Source of the DNA: Aeromonas aquatica
Lineage (GTDB): Bacteria > Pseudomonadota > Gammaproteobacteria > Enterobacterales > Aeromonadaceae
DNA: 64,000 bases
Direction of reading: 5' to 3'
Assembly (NCBI RefSeq): GCF_000764655.1
Contig: NZ_JRGL01000007.1
Coordinates: forward strand, 124,001 to 188,000
Below the pieces are notes generated by a model, which was not told where the DNA came from, ran no database searches, and saw only the letters and a list, made by a program, of their open reading frames with translations. Shown piece by piece: positions 36,314 to 44,666 of this stretch (its first letter is position 1; each line of letters begins with the position of its first letter). A program made the translations under genes and the position numbers.

Positions 36314-37579
36314 TCAGGGACGTTGCACCAGGTGGTACTGCTTCTTGCCCCGGCGCAGCAGCAGGAAGCGGCCGAAGCGCCAGTCGGTCTCAGCCAACTC
36401 ATTCCCCTCGACCAAACGGCCGTTAAGGTTGATGGCGCCGGCGGCCAGCAGCTCGCGGGCGATCCGCTTCGAGCCGGCGAGACCGGTCGCCACCAGCAGC
36501 GCCACCAGACCCCCCTCCCCCTGCCATGAGGTGGTCGGCAGGCCGCCGCCCGCCAGCTGCCGCAGCTGCGCCTCGTCAAGCTCCCCCACCCGGCCGCAAA
36601 ACAGCAGCTCGCCGATGCGCCGCGCCGCCGCCAGTGCCCCCTTGCCGTGCACCAGTTCGGTCAGCTCGTCCGCCAGCACCTGCTGGGCCTGCTTGCGCCC
36701 CTGCCGCTTGGCATCTTCCGCCTCCAGCGCGGCAATCTCGGCCAGCGGCATACAGCTGTAGTAGCGCAGGAAGCGGTAGACATCCTCGTCTGCGGTACCG
36801 AGCCAGAACTGATGGAAGGCGTAGGGCGAGGTGAGCGCCGGATCCAGCCAGATGGCGCCCCCCTCGGTCTTGCCGAACTTGGTGCCGTCCGCCTTGGTGA
36901 TGAGGGGGAGTGTCATGCCGTGGACCTGGGCCTGATGCAGCCGGCGGGTGAGATCCATGCCGCTGGTGATATTGCCCCACTGATCGTTGCCGCCGATCTG
37001 CAGGGTGCAGCCGAGACGCTGGTTGAGCACGGCGAAATCCTGGGATTGCAGCAGGGCATAGGAGAACTCGGTAAAGGAGATCCCCTGATCCGGGCGGGCC
37101 AGCCGCTGGCGCACCGATTCCCGCGCCAGCATGGCGTTGACCGAGAAGTGCTTGCCTATGTCACGCAGAAAATCGAGGGCGGACATCTGCCCCATCCAGT
37201 CGGCGTTGTTGACCAGCACAGGGGCCGCCAGCCCCTCGCTCGCGGGCAGCAGCGCCCGGATCTGGGCAGACAGGCTGGCCACCCAGCCCTGCACGGTTTC
37301 GGCGCTGTTGAGGCTGCGCTCGGTCGCCTTGAAGCTAGGATCGCCGATGAGGCCGGTGGCTCCGCCCACCAGGGCCACAGGGGTGTGGCCCGCCAACTGG
37401 AAGCGGCGCAACATCAGCAATGGCACCAGATGGCCGATGTGCAGGCTGCCGGCGGTGGGATCGAAGCCGCAATAGAGGGTACGCGGATCGCTCAGGTGGG
37501 CGGCCAGGGCCTGGGGATCGGAATTCTGGGCGATGAGGCCACGCTGGGTCAGCTCATCGAGCAACTGGGGGTCTGTCAT
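36314..37579 (-). CDS. tyrS: Tyrosyl-tRNA synthetase
   Basis: 421-residue class I synthetase. The HIGH motif is in GSLHIGHLVPL near residue 39, TYR-specific GATGLIGDPS near 75, and the KMSKS equivalent is KFGKT near 230; the S4 RNA-binding domain is at the C-terminus. The ATG at 37579 has CGGAGA upstream. It is divergent from the LuxR-type gene. Confidence 0.97.
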   Translation of the reverse strand: MTDPQLLDELTQRGLIAQNSDPQALAAHLSDPRTLYCGFDPTAGSLHIGHLVPLLMLRRFQLAGHTPVALVGGATGLIGDPSFKATERSLNSAETVQGWVASLSAQIRALLPASEGLAAPVLVNNADWMGQMSALDFLRDIGKHFSVNAMLARESVRQRLARPDQGISFTEFSYALLQSQDFAVLNQRLGCTLQIGGNDQWGNITSGMDLTRRLHQAQVHGMTLPLITKADGTKFGKTEGGAIWLDPALTSPYAFHQFWLGTADEDVYRFLRYYSCMPLAEIAALEAEDAKRQGRKQAQQVLADELTELVHGKGALAAARRIGELLFCGRVGELDEAQLRQLAGGGLPTTSWQGEGGLVALLVATGLAGSKRIARELLAAGAINLNGRLVEGNELAETDWRFGRFLLLRRGKKQYHLVQRP

Positions 37580-37725
37580 GGATTCTCCGGGGTGCGGGGG
37601 AAAAGCCCCCATATTCCCGTTGGGGCCGTCCCACGGCCATGTCCCTCCGGGGACAGTTTTGCCACCTTCGTGCTAGCATTCCCGCTCTGGGGGCAATGCC
37701 GCCCCTCGACGGGAGCCAAGCCACC

Positions 37726-38568
37726 ATGTCCAACCCCTCGCTCACCCGCGCCCTGACCGCTGCCGTCGATGCCCTGCACGGCAGCGCCTTTCCGGCCACC
37801 CTGGTGCGGCTCATCCAGCAGCAGGTCCCCTTCGATTGCGCCCTGCTGCTCGGGGTCGGTCAGCGTCCCGTCTATCTCTACGACAACCTGAACCATCAGC
37901 GGGCGCTGCTGTTCGATCGCTACCTCGCCGGCGACTTCGGTCAGGATCCCTTTATGCTAGCGCTAGCCAATGGGCTGACCACCGGGGTCTGGACCCAGGC
38001 AGAGGTCGGCCCGCTGGATCCGGACTACCAGAGGCGCTTCTATCAGGCTACCGGCTGGCAGGAGGAGGTGGGGCTGATCCTGCCCATTCGAGCCGGGCTG
38101 ACCCTGGTGCTGTTTCTGGGGCGCCTCGGCAAGCGCCGCCCCTTGAGCCCGAGCGAACGGACCCGGCTGGAGGAGTTGTTCCCGCTGGTACATTCCCTCT
38201 GTCGCCAGCATTGGCTGCAGGCCCAGCCTTCAGCGGAGACCCGGCCCTTGCTGGCGGAGAGTGACGCCGCCGGACTGGAAGGGGGCGGCTTGAAAGAGAG
38301 GGTGGCGCAGGCGATGGCCAGCGTCGGTGGGGATCTGCTGACCCGCCGGGAGCGGCAGGTGGCCAGCCTGCTGCTGCAGGGGCTGGATACCGAGGCCATC
38401 GCCACATCGCTGGGGATTGGCGGCGGCACCGTGAAGAACCACCGCAAACACCTCTATGGCAAGCTGCGTGTCGGCTCACAGGCCGAGCTGTTTGGCTTGT
38501 TCCTCAATCACCTGATCACCGCGCCCGCCAGTGCCACGGCCCCTGATGACCGCCCCCCCTCCCAATAA
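37726..38568 (+). CDS. LuxR family transcriptional regulator
   Basis: 280-residue regulator with a GAF/autoinducer-like N-terminal part and a LuxR-type C-terminal helix-turn-helix (LTRRERQVASLLLQGLDTEA followed by IATSLGIGGGTVKNH). The conserved acyl-homoserine-lactone pocket residues are not evident, so it is unlikely to be a classical quorum sensor. The ATG at 37726 follows GGGAG. Divergent from tyrS, with a terminator downstream. Confidence 0.88.
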   Translation: MSNPSLTRALTAAVDALHGSAFPATLVRLIQQQVPFDCALLLGVGQRPVYLYDNLNHQRALLFDRYLAGDFGQDPFMLALANGLTTGVWTQAEVGPLDPDYQRRFYQATGWQEEVGLILPIRAGLTLVLFLGRLGKRRPLSPSERTRLEELFPLVHSLCRQHWLQAQPSAETRPLLAESDAAGLEGGGLKERVAQAMASVGGDLLTRRERQVASLLLQGLDTEAIATSLGIGGGTVKNHRKHLYGKLRVGSQAELFGLFLNHLITAPASATAPDDRPPSQ

Positions 38569-38572
38569 CAGA

Positions 38573-38600
38573 ACACCCCGCCAAAGCGGGGTGTTTTGTT
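38573..38600 (+). terminator. Terminator between the LuxR gene and exeN
   Basis: ACACCCCG-CCAAAG-CGGGGTGT followed by TTTGTT. It lies between converging genes and may serve both. Confidence 0.88.
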
Positions 38601-38613
38601 ATTCAAGTCGGCC

Positions 38614-39372
38614 TCAGATCCGGCCCTGATAGCGTAGCGGGAAGCGACCCTGACCATCGGGCTGGCCGAGGAAGGGCAGCCCCTGCTTCATCTGATCCGG
38701 CAACTCGGGACCCGGCTTGAGGGTGCCCTGGAACAGGTACTGGCGGTTGCTCTGCAGCTCCAGCTTGCCCTGTACCTGCACCGCCTCCGAGCCCTGCTTG
38801 AGCTCGGCCACCAGCTTGGAGTCGAGGCAGGTCAGCTTGACCTCGGGATCCCCCAGCGTCAGCTTGCCCGCCGGGGTATCGGCCTCGGCACCATACCAGT
38901 AGAGGTTGCCGTAGAGGTTGTCACACCAGGGGTTGCCCTGGGCGAACTGATCCACCTTGAGCTGCAGCTGGCCCGCCGCCTGCAGCGGGAACGGCAGACC
39001 CATGGGTACCCGCTCCAGCAGCCAGGGCGCGGGCACATTGAGGGTGATGTCCCGGCCGAAGGCCGCACCATTCCAGCCGACTACCCCCAGGCCGTTGAGG
39101 CCGCTGCGCTCACCGAAGCGCACCGAGGCTTCCGGGGCAAGACGCAGCAGCGACCAACCGTTGAGATCCCAGCGCACTTGGGTCAGCGACTCGCTGGCGT
39201 ATTGCAGGCGCGCCACCTGACCGCTCCAGAGGGTGCCGCTCACCCCCTCCAGCCGCACCATATTGGCGGGCAGCGGCAGATAGCGCACCACCAGGGAGGC
39301 GGGCAGCTGCACCAGCAGGAAACCCAGATAGGCCACCAAAAACAGGATTGCTATCAGAATGTTACGCTTCAT
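38614..39372 (-). CDS. exeN: Type II secretion protein N
   Basis: 252-residue inner-membrane protein with one N-terminal helix (NILIAILFLVAYLGFLLVQL) and a periplasmic part, GspN family. It is the last gene of the exeC-N operon and overlaps exeM by four bases. It is accessory in some type II systems. Confidence 0.93.
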   Translation of the reverse strand: MKRNILIAILFLVAYLGFLLVQLPASLVVRYLPLPANMVRLEGVSGTLWSGQVARLQYASESLTQVRWDLNGWSLLRLAPEASVRFGERSGLNGLGVVGWNGAAFGRDITLNVPAPWLLERVPMGLPFPLQAAGQLQLKVDQFAQGNPWCDNLYGNLYWYGAEADTPAGKLTLGDPEVKLTCLDSKLVAELKQGSEAVQVQGKLELQSNRQYLFQGTLKPGPELPDQMKQGLPFLGQPDGQGRFPLRYQGRI

Positions 39373-39860
39373 TGGGGACGACTCAGTTGCAAACGTCTGA
39401 CCTTGACCAGACCCGGTGCCAGATTCTCACGGGCCACTTCGATGACTTGAACCTGCACCCCGTGCTGATCGGAGAGGGTCGCCAGCCAGAGCAGCAGCGC
39501 ATCGAACGGCACTGTGTCGATCCATACCTGCAGCTCCTGCCCCTGGGGTTGCAGGCGGGCGATCTTGATCTTCTGGTTGAAAGCGGTGCGATTCACCACC
39601 CCATCCAGGGTGCCGCTGGTGTCTATCTGGCGTCCGCTGCTGCCCTGCATGGCCAGCACTTCCTGCCCCTTCTCCTTCAGCCAGGCGAGCGTCTGCTGTT
39701 GATTGACAACCTGGCGCTCCCGCTCGGCGATGCGATTGGCGACGGGCTGCCAGATGGCCCAGTAGCAGAGCCCGAGCAGCAGGCAGCTACCGCCCACCGC
39801 CACCAGCCGTTGTTCACGGATGCTGATGCCATGCCACCAGCCTTGCAGTTTGTCCATCAT
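39369..39860 (-). CDS. exeM: Type II secretion protein M
   Basis: 163-residue GspM. A short cytoplasmic start and one membrane helix ([18 protein letters not shown], residues 21-38) are followed by a periplasmic coiled coil and ferredoxin-like domain. It forms the inner-membrane platform with ExeL, which it overlaps by four bases. Confidence 0.95.
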   Translation of the reverse strand: MMDKLQGWWHGISIREQRLVAVGGSCLLLGLCYWAIWQPVANRIAERERQVVNQQQTLAWLKEKGQEVLAMQGSSGRQIDTSGTLDGVVNRTAFNQKIKIARLQPQGQELQVWIDTVPFDALLLWLATLSDQHGVQVQVIEVARENLAPGLVKVRRLQLSRPQ

Positions 39861-41041
39861 GATGATTTACCCTTGAGCACCAGCGCCCCCTCGACCTTGC
39901 CCTCGGTGCTGCGCACCTCCCCCTGTTGCACCTCGAAGCGCTTGCCCGCCAGCTCGCGGAAACGCTCTATCTCGGTGAAGCCGGGCGCCGTGACCTGCAG
40001 CCTGAGCTCCCCACGCGCCGCGTCGAAACGCAGCACCTCTGGCTTGAGGCCGGGCACCTCGGCAAACACCGGCGCCAGCTCGGTCAGCAGCAGCAGGACC
40101 CCATCCTGGGGCGCCTGGCCCAGCTGCTTGAGGTGCTGGGTCATCTGGCTGCGCACGTTGACGATGCGGGTCTCCCCCGGGAAGATCCGGGTGTAGACCT
40201 GCCGGATCTCGGTCTTGAGCGCCTTGTCCTGCTCCGCCAGCTGATAGAGGTGCACGCCGCGCTGGGTCAGGGCGACCAGCAGCAAGAGCCCCGCCACCAC
40301 CGCCACCTTGCGCCACTGCAACCAGTAGCGGGAGTATTCGGTCTGGGGTCGATAAGGCCCCTGCAACAGGTTGGCATGACAGCCGAGCGCCCCCTTGGCC
40401 AGCAGCAGCATGGGTAGCTCGGGATCCGCCGCCTGCCAGTTGGCACCGGCCATGGCGGGAGGCGGCGTATGGCTGTGGATGGTGACGGGCTCGGGCTGGG
40501 CCGCCAGCAGCATGGCCAGCAGGGATTCCTCGGCCACTATGCCCTGGCGAGGGCCCTGGCGCAGCAGCCACTCTTCACCGAGCTGCAAGGCAGACCAACC
40601 CTCGCTGGCCAGCGGCAGGGTCAGCACATCGGGCAGCAGCTGCAGGCTCTTGAGACCGGCCTGCTGTAACCAGCCGAGCCAGATCTGCATCTTCGCCTTG
40701 TCCACCGCCATCAGATCCACCTCATTGCCCTGGTGGCCCAGTACCACCAGATGCAGGGCGTCCACGTCGGAGGCTATCTGCTCTTCCAGCAGATAGGGCA
40801 GCGCCGCCGCGGCCTGACGGCTGTATTTGCCCGGCAGGCTGACCCGCCGGAAGATAAGATCGCTGCCGGGCACCAGGGTCACCACGGGGCGACCACCGGC
40901 ACGCTCCTGCAGCTCGCCGAGGGCATGGGCCGAGGCCAGGGTGCCGGAGGCGATGATCTCCTGCTCCTGCGTCGACCACACCAGCCACTGCACCGGCTGC
41001 TGCGCATTGGTCCCCAGCCGGATGACCAGACTCTCGCTCAC
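39857..41041 (-). CDS. exeL: Type II secretion protein L
   Basis: 394-residue GspL. The cytoplasmic actin-like domain (about 1-240) binds the ATPase ExeE; a single helix ([15 protein letters not shown]) leads to a periplasmic part. The preferred start is GTG 41041 with AGGAGAA upstream, giving [10 protein letters not shown]; ATGs at 41071 and 41059 give longer forms. It couples ExeE to the ExeM/ExeC platform. Confidence 0.93.
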   Translation of the reverse strand: MSESLVIRLGTNAQQPVQWLVWSTQEQEIIASGTLASAHALGELQERAGGRPVVTLVPGSDLIFRRVSLPGKYSRQAAAALPYLLEEQIASDVDALHLVVLGHQGNEVDLMAVDKAKMQIWLGWLQQAGLKSLQLLPDVLTLPLASEGWSALQLGEEWLLRQGPRQGIVAEESLLAMLLAAQPEPVTIHSHTPPPAMAGANWQAADPELPMLLLAKGALGCHANLLQGPYRPQTEYSRYWLQWRKVAVVAGLLLLVALTQRGVHLYQLAEQDKALKTEIRQVYTRIFPGETRIVNVRSQMTQHLKQLGQAPQDGVLLLLTELAPVFAEVPGLKPEVLRFDAARGELRLQVTAPGFTEIERFRELAGKRFEVQQGEVRSTEGKVEGALVLKGKSS

Positions 41042-41157
41042 AAATAATTCTCCTGCCATGGCCGCCAGCATCCATGTCGATGGGCGGGGTCGCAGCCTCG
41101 GGCTGCTATTCAGATAAGGGGGCGGACAGGCGGGGCCTTGGGCCGGCCGTCTCCCTG

Positions 41158-42168
41158 TTATTCGGCGCCATCGTTCAGACGGCGCAGCATCACCAGCTTG
41201 TTGTCCTTGCCACGCTGGAACACCGTCTTCAGACGGGCCCGCGCATCCCCCACTTCCGCCAGCAGGCTGGCCTCGAAGTAGTTGCTCGTGATATCCAGCG
41301 CGGCCTCGAGTCCGGTGATGGTACCAGGTTGCACCGGCAGCTCATCCGTCATCTCCTTCTTCTCCTTCCACCCCTTCTTGGGGCGACTGGTCAGCACCTG
41401 CTTGGCATCGTCGAGGGATATCTTGCCCTGATAGAGCCCCACCAGCAGGGCCGCCCGCTCCGGCTTGATGGTGTTGATGTTCACCACCAGCTTGTCATTT
41501 GGCAGGGCGCAGACGTAGGGGGCCAACCGGGCGTAGAGCTCACCGCTCATCCCGCGCACCGCCCTCAGTTCATCCGTCCCCAGCATCCACTGGTTGGCCG
41601 TCAGATAGGGGGGATTGAGCCCCTCGTAGTAGGCATCCTCGGCCCCGCTGCTGGAGACCAGCTGGGTGTCCTTGTCGGTCCAGTCGCGGATGGCATCGGT
41701 CAGCTGCACCGCCTCGTAATCCTCGACCTCCAGCGCGCCCAGCAGGGCCCGGAATGCCTTGACCGCATAGGGCTGTTTCTCAAGATCGTCGCCGTCTTCC
41801 CCCTCCTTGAGGGGCACGCTCAGGCTGTTGAGGTTGAAACAGGACTGCAGATCCCGCACCCGTCCGGACAGGATGCCGTCATCCACCGGGAAGACCCCGT
41901 CCTCACGGGCCCAGTTCTGATTCAGGTTCACCACGTCCTTGTCGTCCTTGAAGTCCTGGTTGAGTACCTTTATCACCAGCGCCTCCGCCGACATGGCATA
42001 CCACCAGGCCTGCTTGCCGATGGTGAGGTTGCTGGTGCGGCGCAGCTCGAGCTGCAGCCGGCCGCTCATGTTGCTGGCGACGATCACCATCACCGACAAG
42101 ATGAGCAGCACCACCAGCAGCGCCATGCCCCCCTGCCGGCCGGGGCGAGTGCGACGATCAGCTGCCAT
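41158..42168 (-). CDS. exeK: Type II secretion minor pseudopilin K
   Basis: 336-residue GspK, the largest minor pseudopilin. The leader RPGRQGG precedes [20 protein letters not shown]. The usual Glu at position 5 of the mature protein is absent, as is normal for GspK. The ATG at 42168 lies inside a diverged copy of the exeJ 3' end. ExeK caps the pseudopilus tip with ExeI and ExeJ. Confidence 0.95.
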   Translation of the reverse strand: MAADRRTRPGRQGGMALLVVLLILSVMVIVASNMSGRLQLELRRTSNLTIGKQAWWYAMSAEALVIKVLNQDFKDDKDVVNLNQNWAREDGVFPVDDGILSGRVRDLQSCFNLNSLSVPLKEGEDGDDLEKQPYAVKAFRALLGALEVEDYEAVQLTDAIRDWTDKDTQLVSSSGAEDAYYEGLNPPYLTANQWMLGTDELRAVRGMSGELYARLAPYVCALPNDKLVVNINTIKPERAALLVGLYQGKISLDDAKQVLTSRPKKGWKEKKEMTDELPVQPGTITGLEAALDITSNYFEASLLAEVGDARARLKTVFQRGKDNKLVMLRRLNDGAE

Positions 42169-42300
42169 TCTCGACCCTCTGGCCACTGGCCCCGATCAGG
42201 CACTGATGACGACGCAGGGCACCGTCATCCTCCGTGACGGTCAGGGGAAAACGACGATCAGCTACCATTCTCAGCCCTCTGGCCACCGGCCCCGATCAAA
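42153..42300 (-). repeat. Tandem duplication of the exeJ-tail / exeK-head junction
   Basis: ACGATCAGCT(G/A)CCATTCTC...CCCCGATCA is found at about 42153-42198 and again at 42253-42298, 100 bp apart. Each copy carries the exeJ C-terminal codons (LIGA.GQR.ENGS, stop) overlapping an ATG(G)(C/T)AGCTGATCGTCG start like that of exeK. The first copy has the real exeJ end, the second the real exeK start. Confidence 0.9.
42158..42268 (-). CDS. Junction mini-ORF between exeJ and exeK (36 aa)
   Basis: Open 36-codon frame from an exeK-like start (MVADRR) to an exeJ-like end ([14 protein letters not shown]). It overlaps exeJ by 11 bp at its start and exeK by 11 bp at its end, keeping the same overlap in both copies. 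It could relay ribosomes from exeJ to exeK. There is no evidence yet that the peptide is made. Confidence 0.35.
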   Translation of the reverse strand: MVADRRFPLTVTEDDGALRRHQCLIGASGQRVENGS

Positions 42301-42965
42301 AACTGCCGGCGTATGGTACCGTAGTCTTCCAGATCCAGCTCCACCGCCAGCCCATGGGGCAGCAAGTCGCGCTGGGTCCACTCCTCCTTCCACTGCCCCT
42401 TGTCGTAAAAATAGAGCCGCAGCGCCGTCACCCCCGTCAGCACGGGCTGGATGCGGGGCTCGGTGCCGATCACCGGATCCGGATAGAGGTAACTCATCCG
42501 CTCCAGGGTCTGCTCCTTGAGCCGCCAGCCGACCCGCTGCAAGCCGGAGCGCGGCAAGATACCGTCCGGGTTGAGCCAGCCACCGCGAATGAAGGCCATG
42601 CCCCAGTCATCGCTCTGCTGGCCGAAGCGGGAGGCCGCCAGCAACACCTTGTTGTTTTCACCGTCGATGCGGCCGCTGCGGGGCACCATCTGGCTGACGT
42701 CCCGCTCCAGCAGGCTGAAGGCGAGCTGCAGCTCGGACAGACGCGCCTCTTTCTTCTTGGCCACCTCGTCGCTGGTGAGCACCCCCTGCAGCACCTGATA
42801 GGCGCCCATGCTCAGGCTGGCGAAGATGGCGATCGCCACCAGCATCTCCAGCAGGGTAAAGCCCGCCTGACGAATGCGCTGTCGTTGTGCCAGCGATGGC
42901 CTCGTCGGCGTCTCCAGCGGGGTAAGGTCCGCTTGACGGGTGCCTGAAATCAAATAAGCTCTCAT
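42258..42965 (-). CDS. exeJ: Type II secretion minor pseudopilin J
   Basis: 235-residue GspJ (251 if read from ATG 43013, which overlaps the exeI stop). The prepilin motif [17 protein letters not shown] is preceded by an unusually long leader (35 residues from 42965) that contains a diverged copy of the same motif, RQADLTPLE, 22 residues earlier. No ATG, GTG or TTG lies closer to the true motif, so the long leader seems real. It is a tip pseudopilin with ExeI and ExeK. Confidence 0.92.
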   Translation of the reverse strand: MRAYLISGTRQADLTPLETPTRPSLAQRQRIRQAGFTLLEMLVAIAIFASLSMGAYQVLQGVLTSDEVAKKKEARLSELQLAFSLLERDVSQMVPRSGRIDGENNKVLLAASRFGQQSDDWGMAFIRGGWLNPDGILPRSGLQRVGWRLKEQTLERMSYLYPDPVIGTEPRIQPVLTGVTALRLYFYDKGQWKEEWTQRDLLPHGLAVELDLEDYGTIRRQFLIGAGGQRAENGS

Positions 42966-43030
42966 CGACTGACACAGGCTCCGAATTTTAAGCACAAGCA
43001 AGGTCCCGTTCATCGACTGATATAGGTCCG
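42845..43030 (-). repeat. Duplicated exeI-tail and exeJ-head segments
   Basis: Two direct repeats lie at the exeI/exeJ junction. TCTCCAGC(A/G)GGGTAA..C.CGC.TGACG.. occurs at 42845 and 42911 (66 bp apart, in frame), the codons for [19 protein letters not shown](C/T)A(C/T)AGG..CCG occurs at 42963 and 43011 (48 bp apart), the exeI end and start signal. Confidence 0.8.
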
Positions 43031-43393
43031 GATCATGGTCACGGGGCTCTCTGCCTTGGGTGCGGTGCGCACCTCCATGTCCAGGGCCTTGAAGTTGTTA
43101 TCACTGGTGGCGACGCCACGATAGCGCCAGTACCAGGTCTGCCCGGCCAGCTCCTCTTCCCCTTCCACCCAGCTGTCCCCCGGCCACTTGGCTTCGAGCT
43201 TCTGCTGCACCAGCTGGTTCTCCACCACCCAGGTTGCCAGCGTCTTCTCTTCCAGGTAGTTGAGGCCGGACAGGTGCTCGCTGGCAGTCTTCATCACCGC
43301 GAGGCCAGCGATGGCGAACACCGCCAGCGCCACCATCACCTCCAGCAGCGTCATGCCACGGGCGTTCATGGCTCCCATGCCGCGGCCGCTCAT
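43010..43393 (-). CDS. exeI: Type II secretion minor pseudopilin I
   Basis: 127-residue GspI with prepilin motif [19 protein letters not shown]. The ATG at 43393 overlaps the exeH stop and has GAGGAA upstream; ATG 43369 would give a shorter leader and is also possible. It starts the ExeI-J-K tip complex. Confidence 0.95.
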   Translation of the reverse strand: MSGRGMGAMNARGMTLLEVMVALAVFAIAGLAVMKTASEHLSGLNYLEEKTLATWVVENQLVQQKLEAKWPGDSWVEGEEELAGQTWYWRYRGVATSDNNFKALDMEVRTAPKAESPVTMIRTYISR

Positions 43394-43947
43394 TCTTCTT
43401 CCTCTTCATCTTGCAGCAGGGTCAGGCGACCGAACTCGTCCCCCTTGACCGTGCGCAGGTAGGGGGTCTCGTCATCCTGCTGGGTCAGGCTCAGCACGAA
43501 GGGGGTGAGTTCTCCCCCCGGGAAGATGAAGATCTGGGGGGTACGCTCCTTCTCGTCACGTCCCTGCTCGGTCTTCTCGTCCGAGTCGGTACGCCAGCTA
43601 AAGCCCTCCAGCTCGACGCTCAGGGTCATCTCCTCCGGCAGCTCGACCGGCCCCAGGATCTTGTCACCGGTCAGCGCCTGCCATTTTCTGTCTTTGGCCG
43701 CGCGGGACATAAATTGCCAGCCGTGATCCTCGAGCCGCAGCCCCAGCAGACGACCATCCATCACCGCATACTCCTGCGCCTGCTGCAGAGTCGCCATGAA
43801 GCGGCGCGCCTGCTTGTCCAGCTCCCGATCGCCCTTGACGCCCCCCATGCTGAGGACGACGGCGGTGGCCACCAGCCCCATCAGCATGGCGACCAGCAAC
43901 ACTTCCAGCAGGGTAAAGCCGGACTGGCGAGACAGGGCCCGCCTCAT
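43390..43947 (-). CDS. exeH: Type II secretion minor pseudopilin H
   Basis: 185-residue GspH with leader MRRALSRQSG and mature start FTLLEVLLVAMLMGLVATAV. It ends in an acidic EEEEE tail. It overlaps exeI by four bases. It forms part of the pseudopilus below the tip. Confidence 0.95.
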   Translation of the reverse strand: MRRALSRQSGFTLLEVLLVAMLMGLVATAVVLSMGGVKGDRELDKQARRFMATLQQAQEYAVMDGRLLGLRLEDHGWQFMSRAAKDRKWQALTGDKILGPVELPEEMTLSVELEGFSWRTDSDEKTEQGRDEKERTPQIFIFPGGELTPFVLSLTQQDDETPYLRTVKGDEFGRLTLLQDEEEEE

Positions 43948-43994
43948 AAAGGCAGGCCCTGCAAGGGGCGATGGACCAGAGTGCGATCAAGCAC

Positions 43995-44426
43995 TTATTG
44001 GAAGTCCTTCAGATTCCAGTTGCCGATGTCATCGTCGGTACCGGCTTCGCCATCCAGCCCGGTGCTGAAGATGTCGATCTTGCCGAACTGACCCGGGCTC
44101 AGCAGTTGATACTGGTTACCCCAGGGATCCTGCGGCAGACGCTTGATGTAGCCCCCTTCCCGGTAGCTGCGTGGCTCGGGTGACGCGGTCGGTTTGTTGA
44201 CCAGGGCATCCAGCCCCTGCTCCGTGGTCGGGTAGCGGTTGTTGTCCAGCTTGTACATGTCGAGGGCATTTTCCAGCGCGACTATGTCGGAGACCGCCTT
44301 CTGCTGATCCGCCTTCTCCTTGTTGCCCATCAGGTTGGGCACCACCAGACTGGCCAGGATCCCCAGGATCACGATGACCACCATGACTTCCAGCAGGGTA
44401 AAACCGGCTTGACGACGCTTGTGCAT
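43995..44426 (-). CDS. exeG: Type II secretion major pseudopilin G
   Basis: 143-residue GspG with leader MHKRRQAG, mature start FTLLEVMVVIVILGILASLV, and the calcium-binding C-terminal loop region (STGLDGEAGTDDDIGNW). It polymerises into the pseudopilus. GGGAG lies before the ATG. It is separated from exeF by a repeat-bearing 185 bp gap that holds a short open frame. Confidence 0.97.
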   Translation of the reverse strand: MHKRRQAGFTLLEVMVVIVILGILASLVVPNLMGNKEKADQQKAVSDIVALENALDMYKLDNNRYPTTEQGLDALVNKPTASPEPRSYREGGYIKRLPQDPWGNQYQLLSPGQFGKIDIFSTGLDGEAGTDDDIGNWNLKDFQ

Positions 44427-44438
44427 TGCTATGACTCC

Positions 44439-44612
44439 CTAACGAATGAGATGGCGCAGGCCATCGAAAATTGACCATGTTATTGAATTCAAACCGACAG
44501 CAGGTTCACCCCGAGGATGACAGCCGCGACCTGTATCAGAGATTGACCATGTTGTTGAGCTCGAGTGAGTTGACTGCAGGATCGATCGGCTCATGACGAC
44601 TACAAGTTGCAT
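44439..44612 (-). CDS. Bridging ORF between exeF and exeG (57 aa)
   Basis: Open 57-codon frame whose ATG overlaps the exeF stop (TGATG) and whose TAG lies 12 bp before the exeG ATG, next to its GGGAG site. It spans the two diverged copies of the exeF 3' end, read in another frame (TTWSIS and ITWSIF are its repeated parts). It may be a translational relay; the peptide resembles nothing I know. Confidence 0.35.
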   Translation of the reverse strand: MQLVVVMSRSILQSTHSSSTTWSISDTGRGCHPRGEPAVGLNSITWSIFDGLRHLIR

Positions 44613-44666
44613 CACAAATTCACCATGTTGTTGAGCTCGAGGATCGGCTGCAGGATCGACATCACG
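44469..44666 (-). repeat. Three tandem copies of the exeF 3' end
   Basis: CCATGTT(G/A)TTGA(G/A)(C/T)TC.. occurs at 44475, 44547 and 44623 (72 and 76 bp apart). The copy at 44623 is the true exeF end (ELNNMVNL, stop); the middle copy keeps CTCGAGCTCAACAACATGGT unchanged on the minus strand; the outer one is more diverged. Confidence 0.92.

Noticed and set aside
36238-36316. Possible duplicated tyrS 3' end (TCAGGG...CCAGG twice, 75 bp apart)
   Set aside because: The shared stretch is too short and gapped to separate from chance.
37726-38568. LuxR-type gene as a quorum-sensing AhyR/LuxR receptor
   Set aside because: The conserved acyl-homoserine-lactone pocket residues are not evident and no luxI-type synthase is next to it.
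43948-43994. 16-codon GTG frame bridging exeG and exeH
   Set aside because: There is no repeat evidence behind it, and a frame this short is expected by chance in GC-rich DNA.
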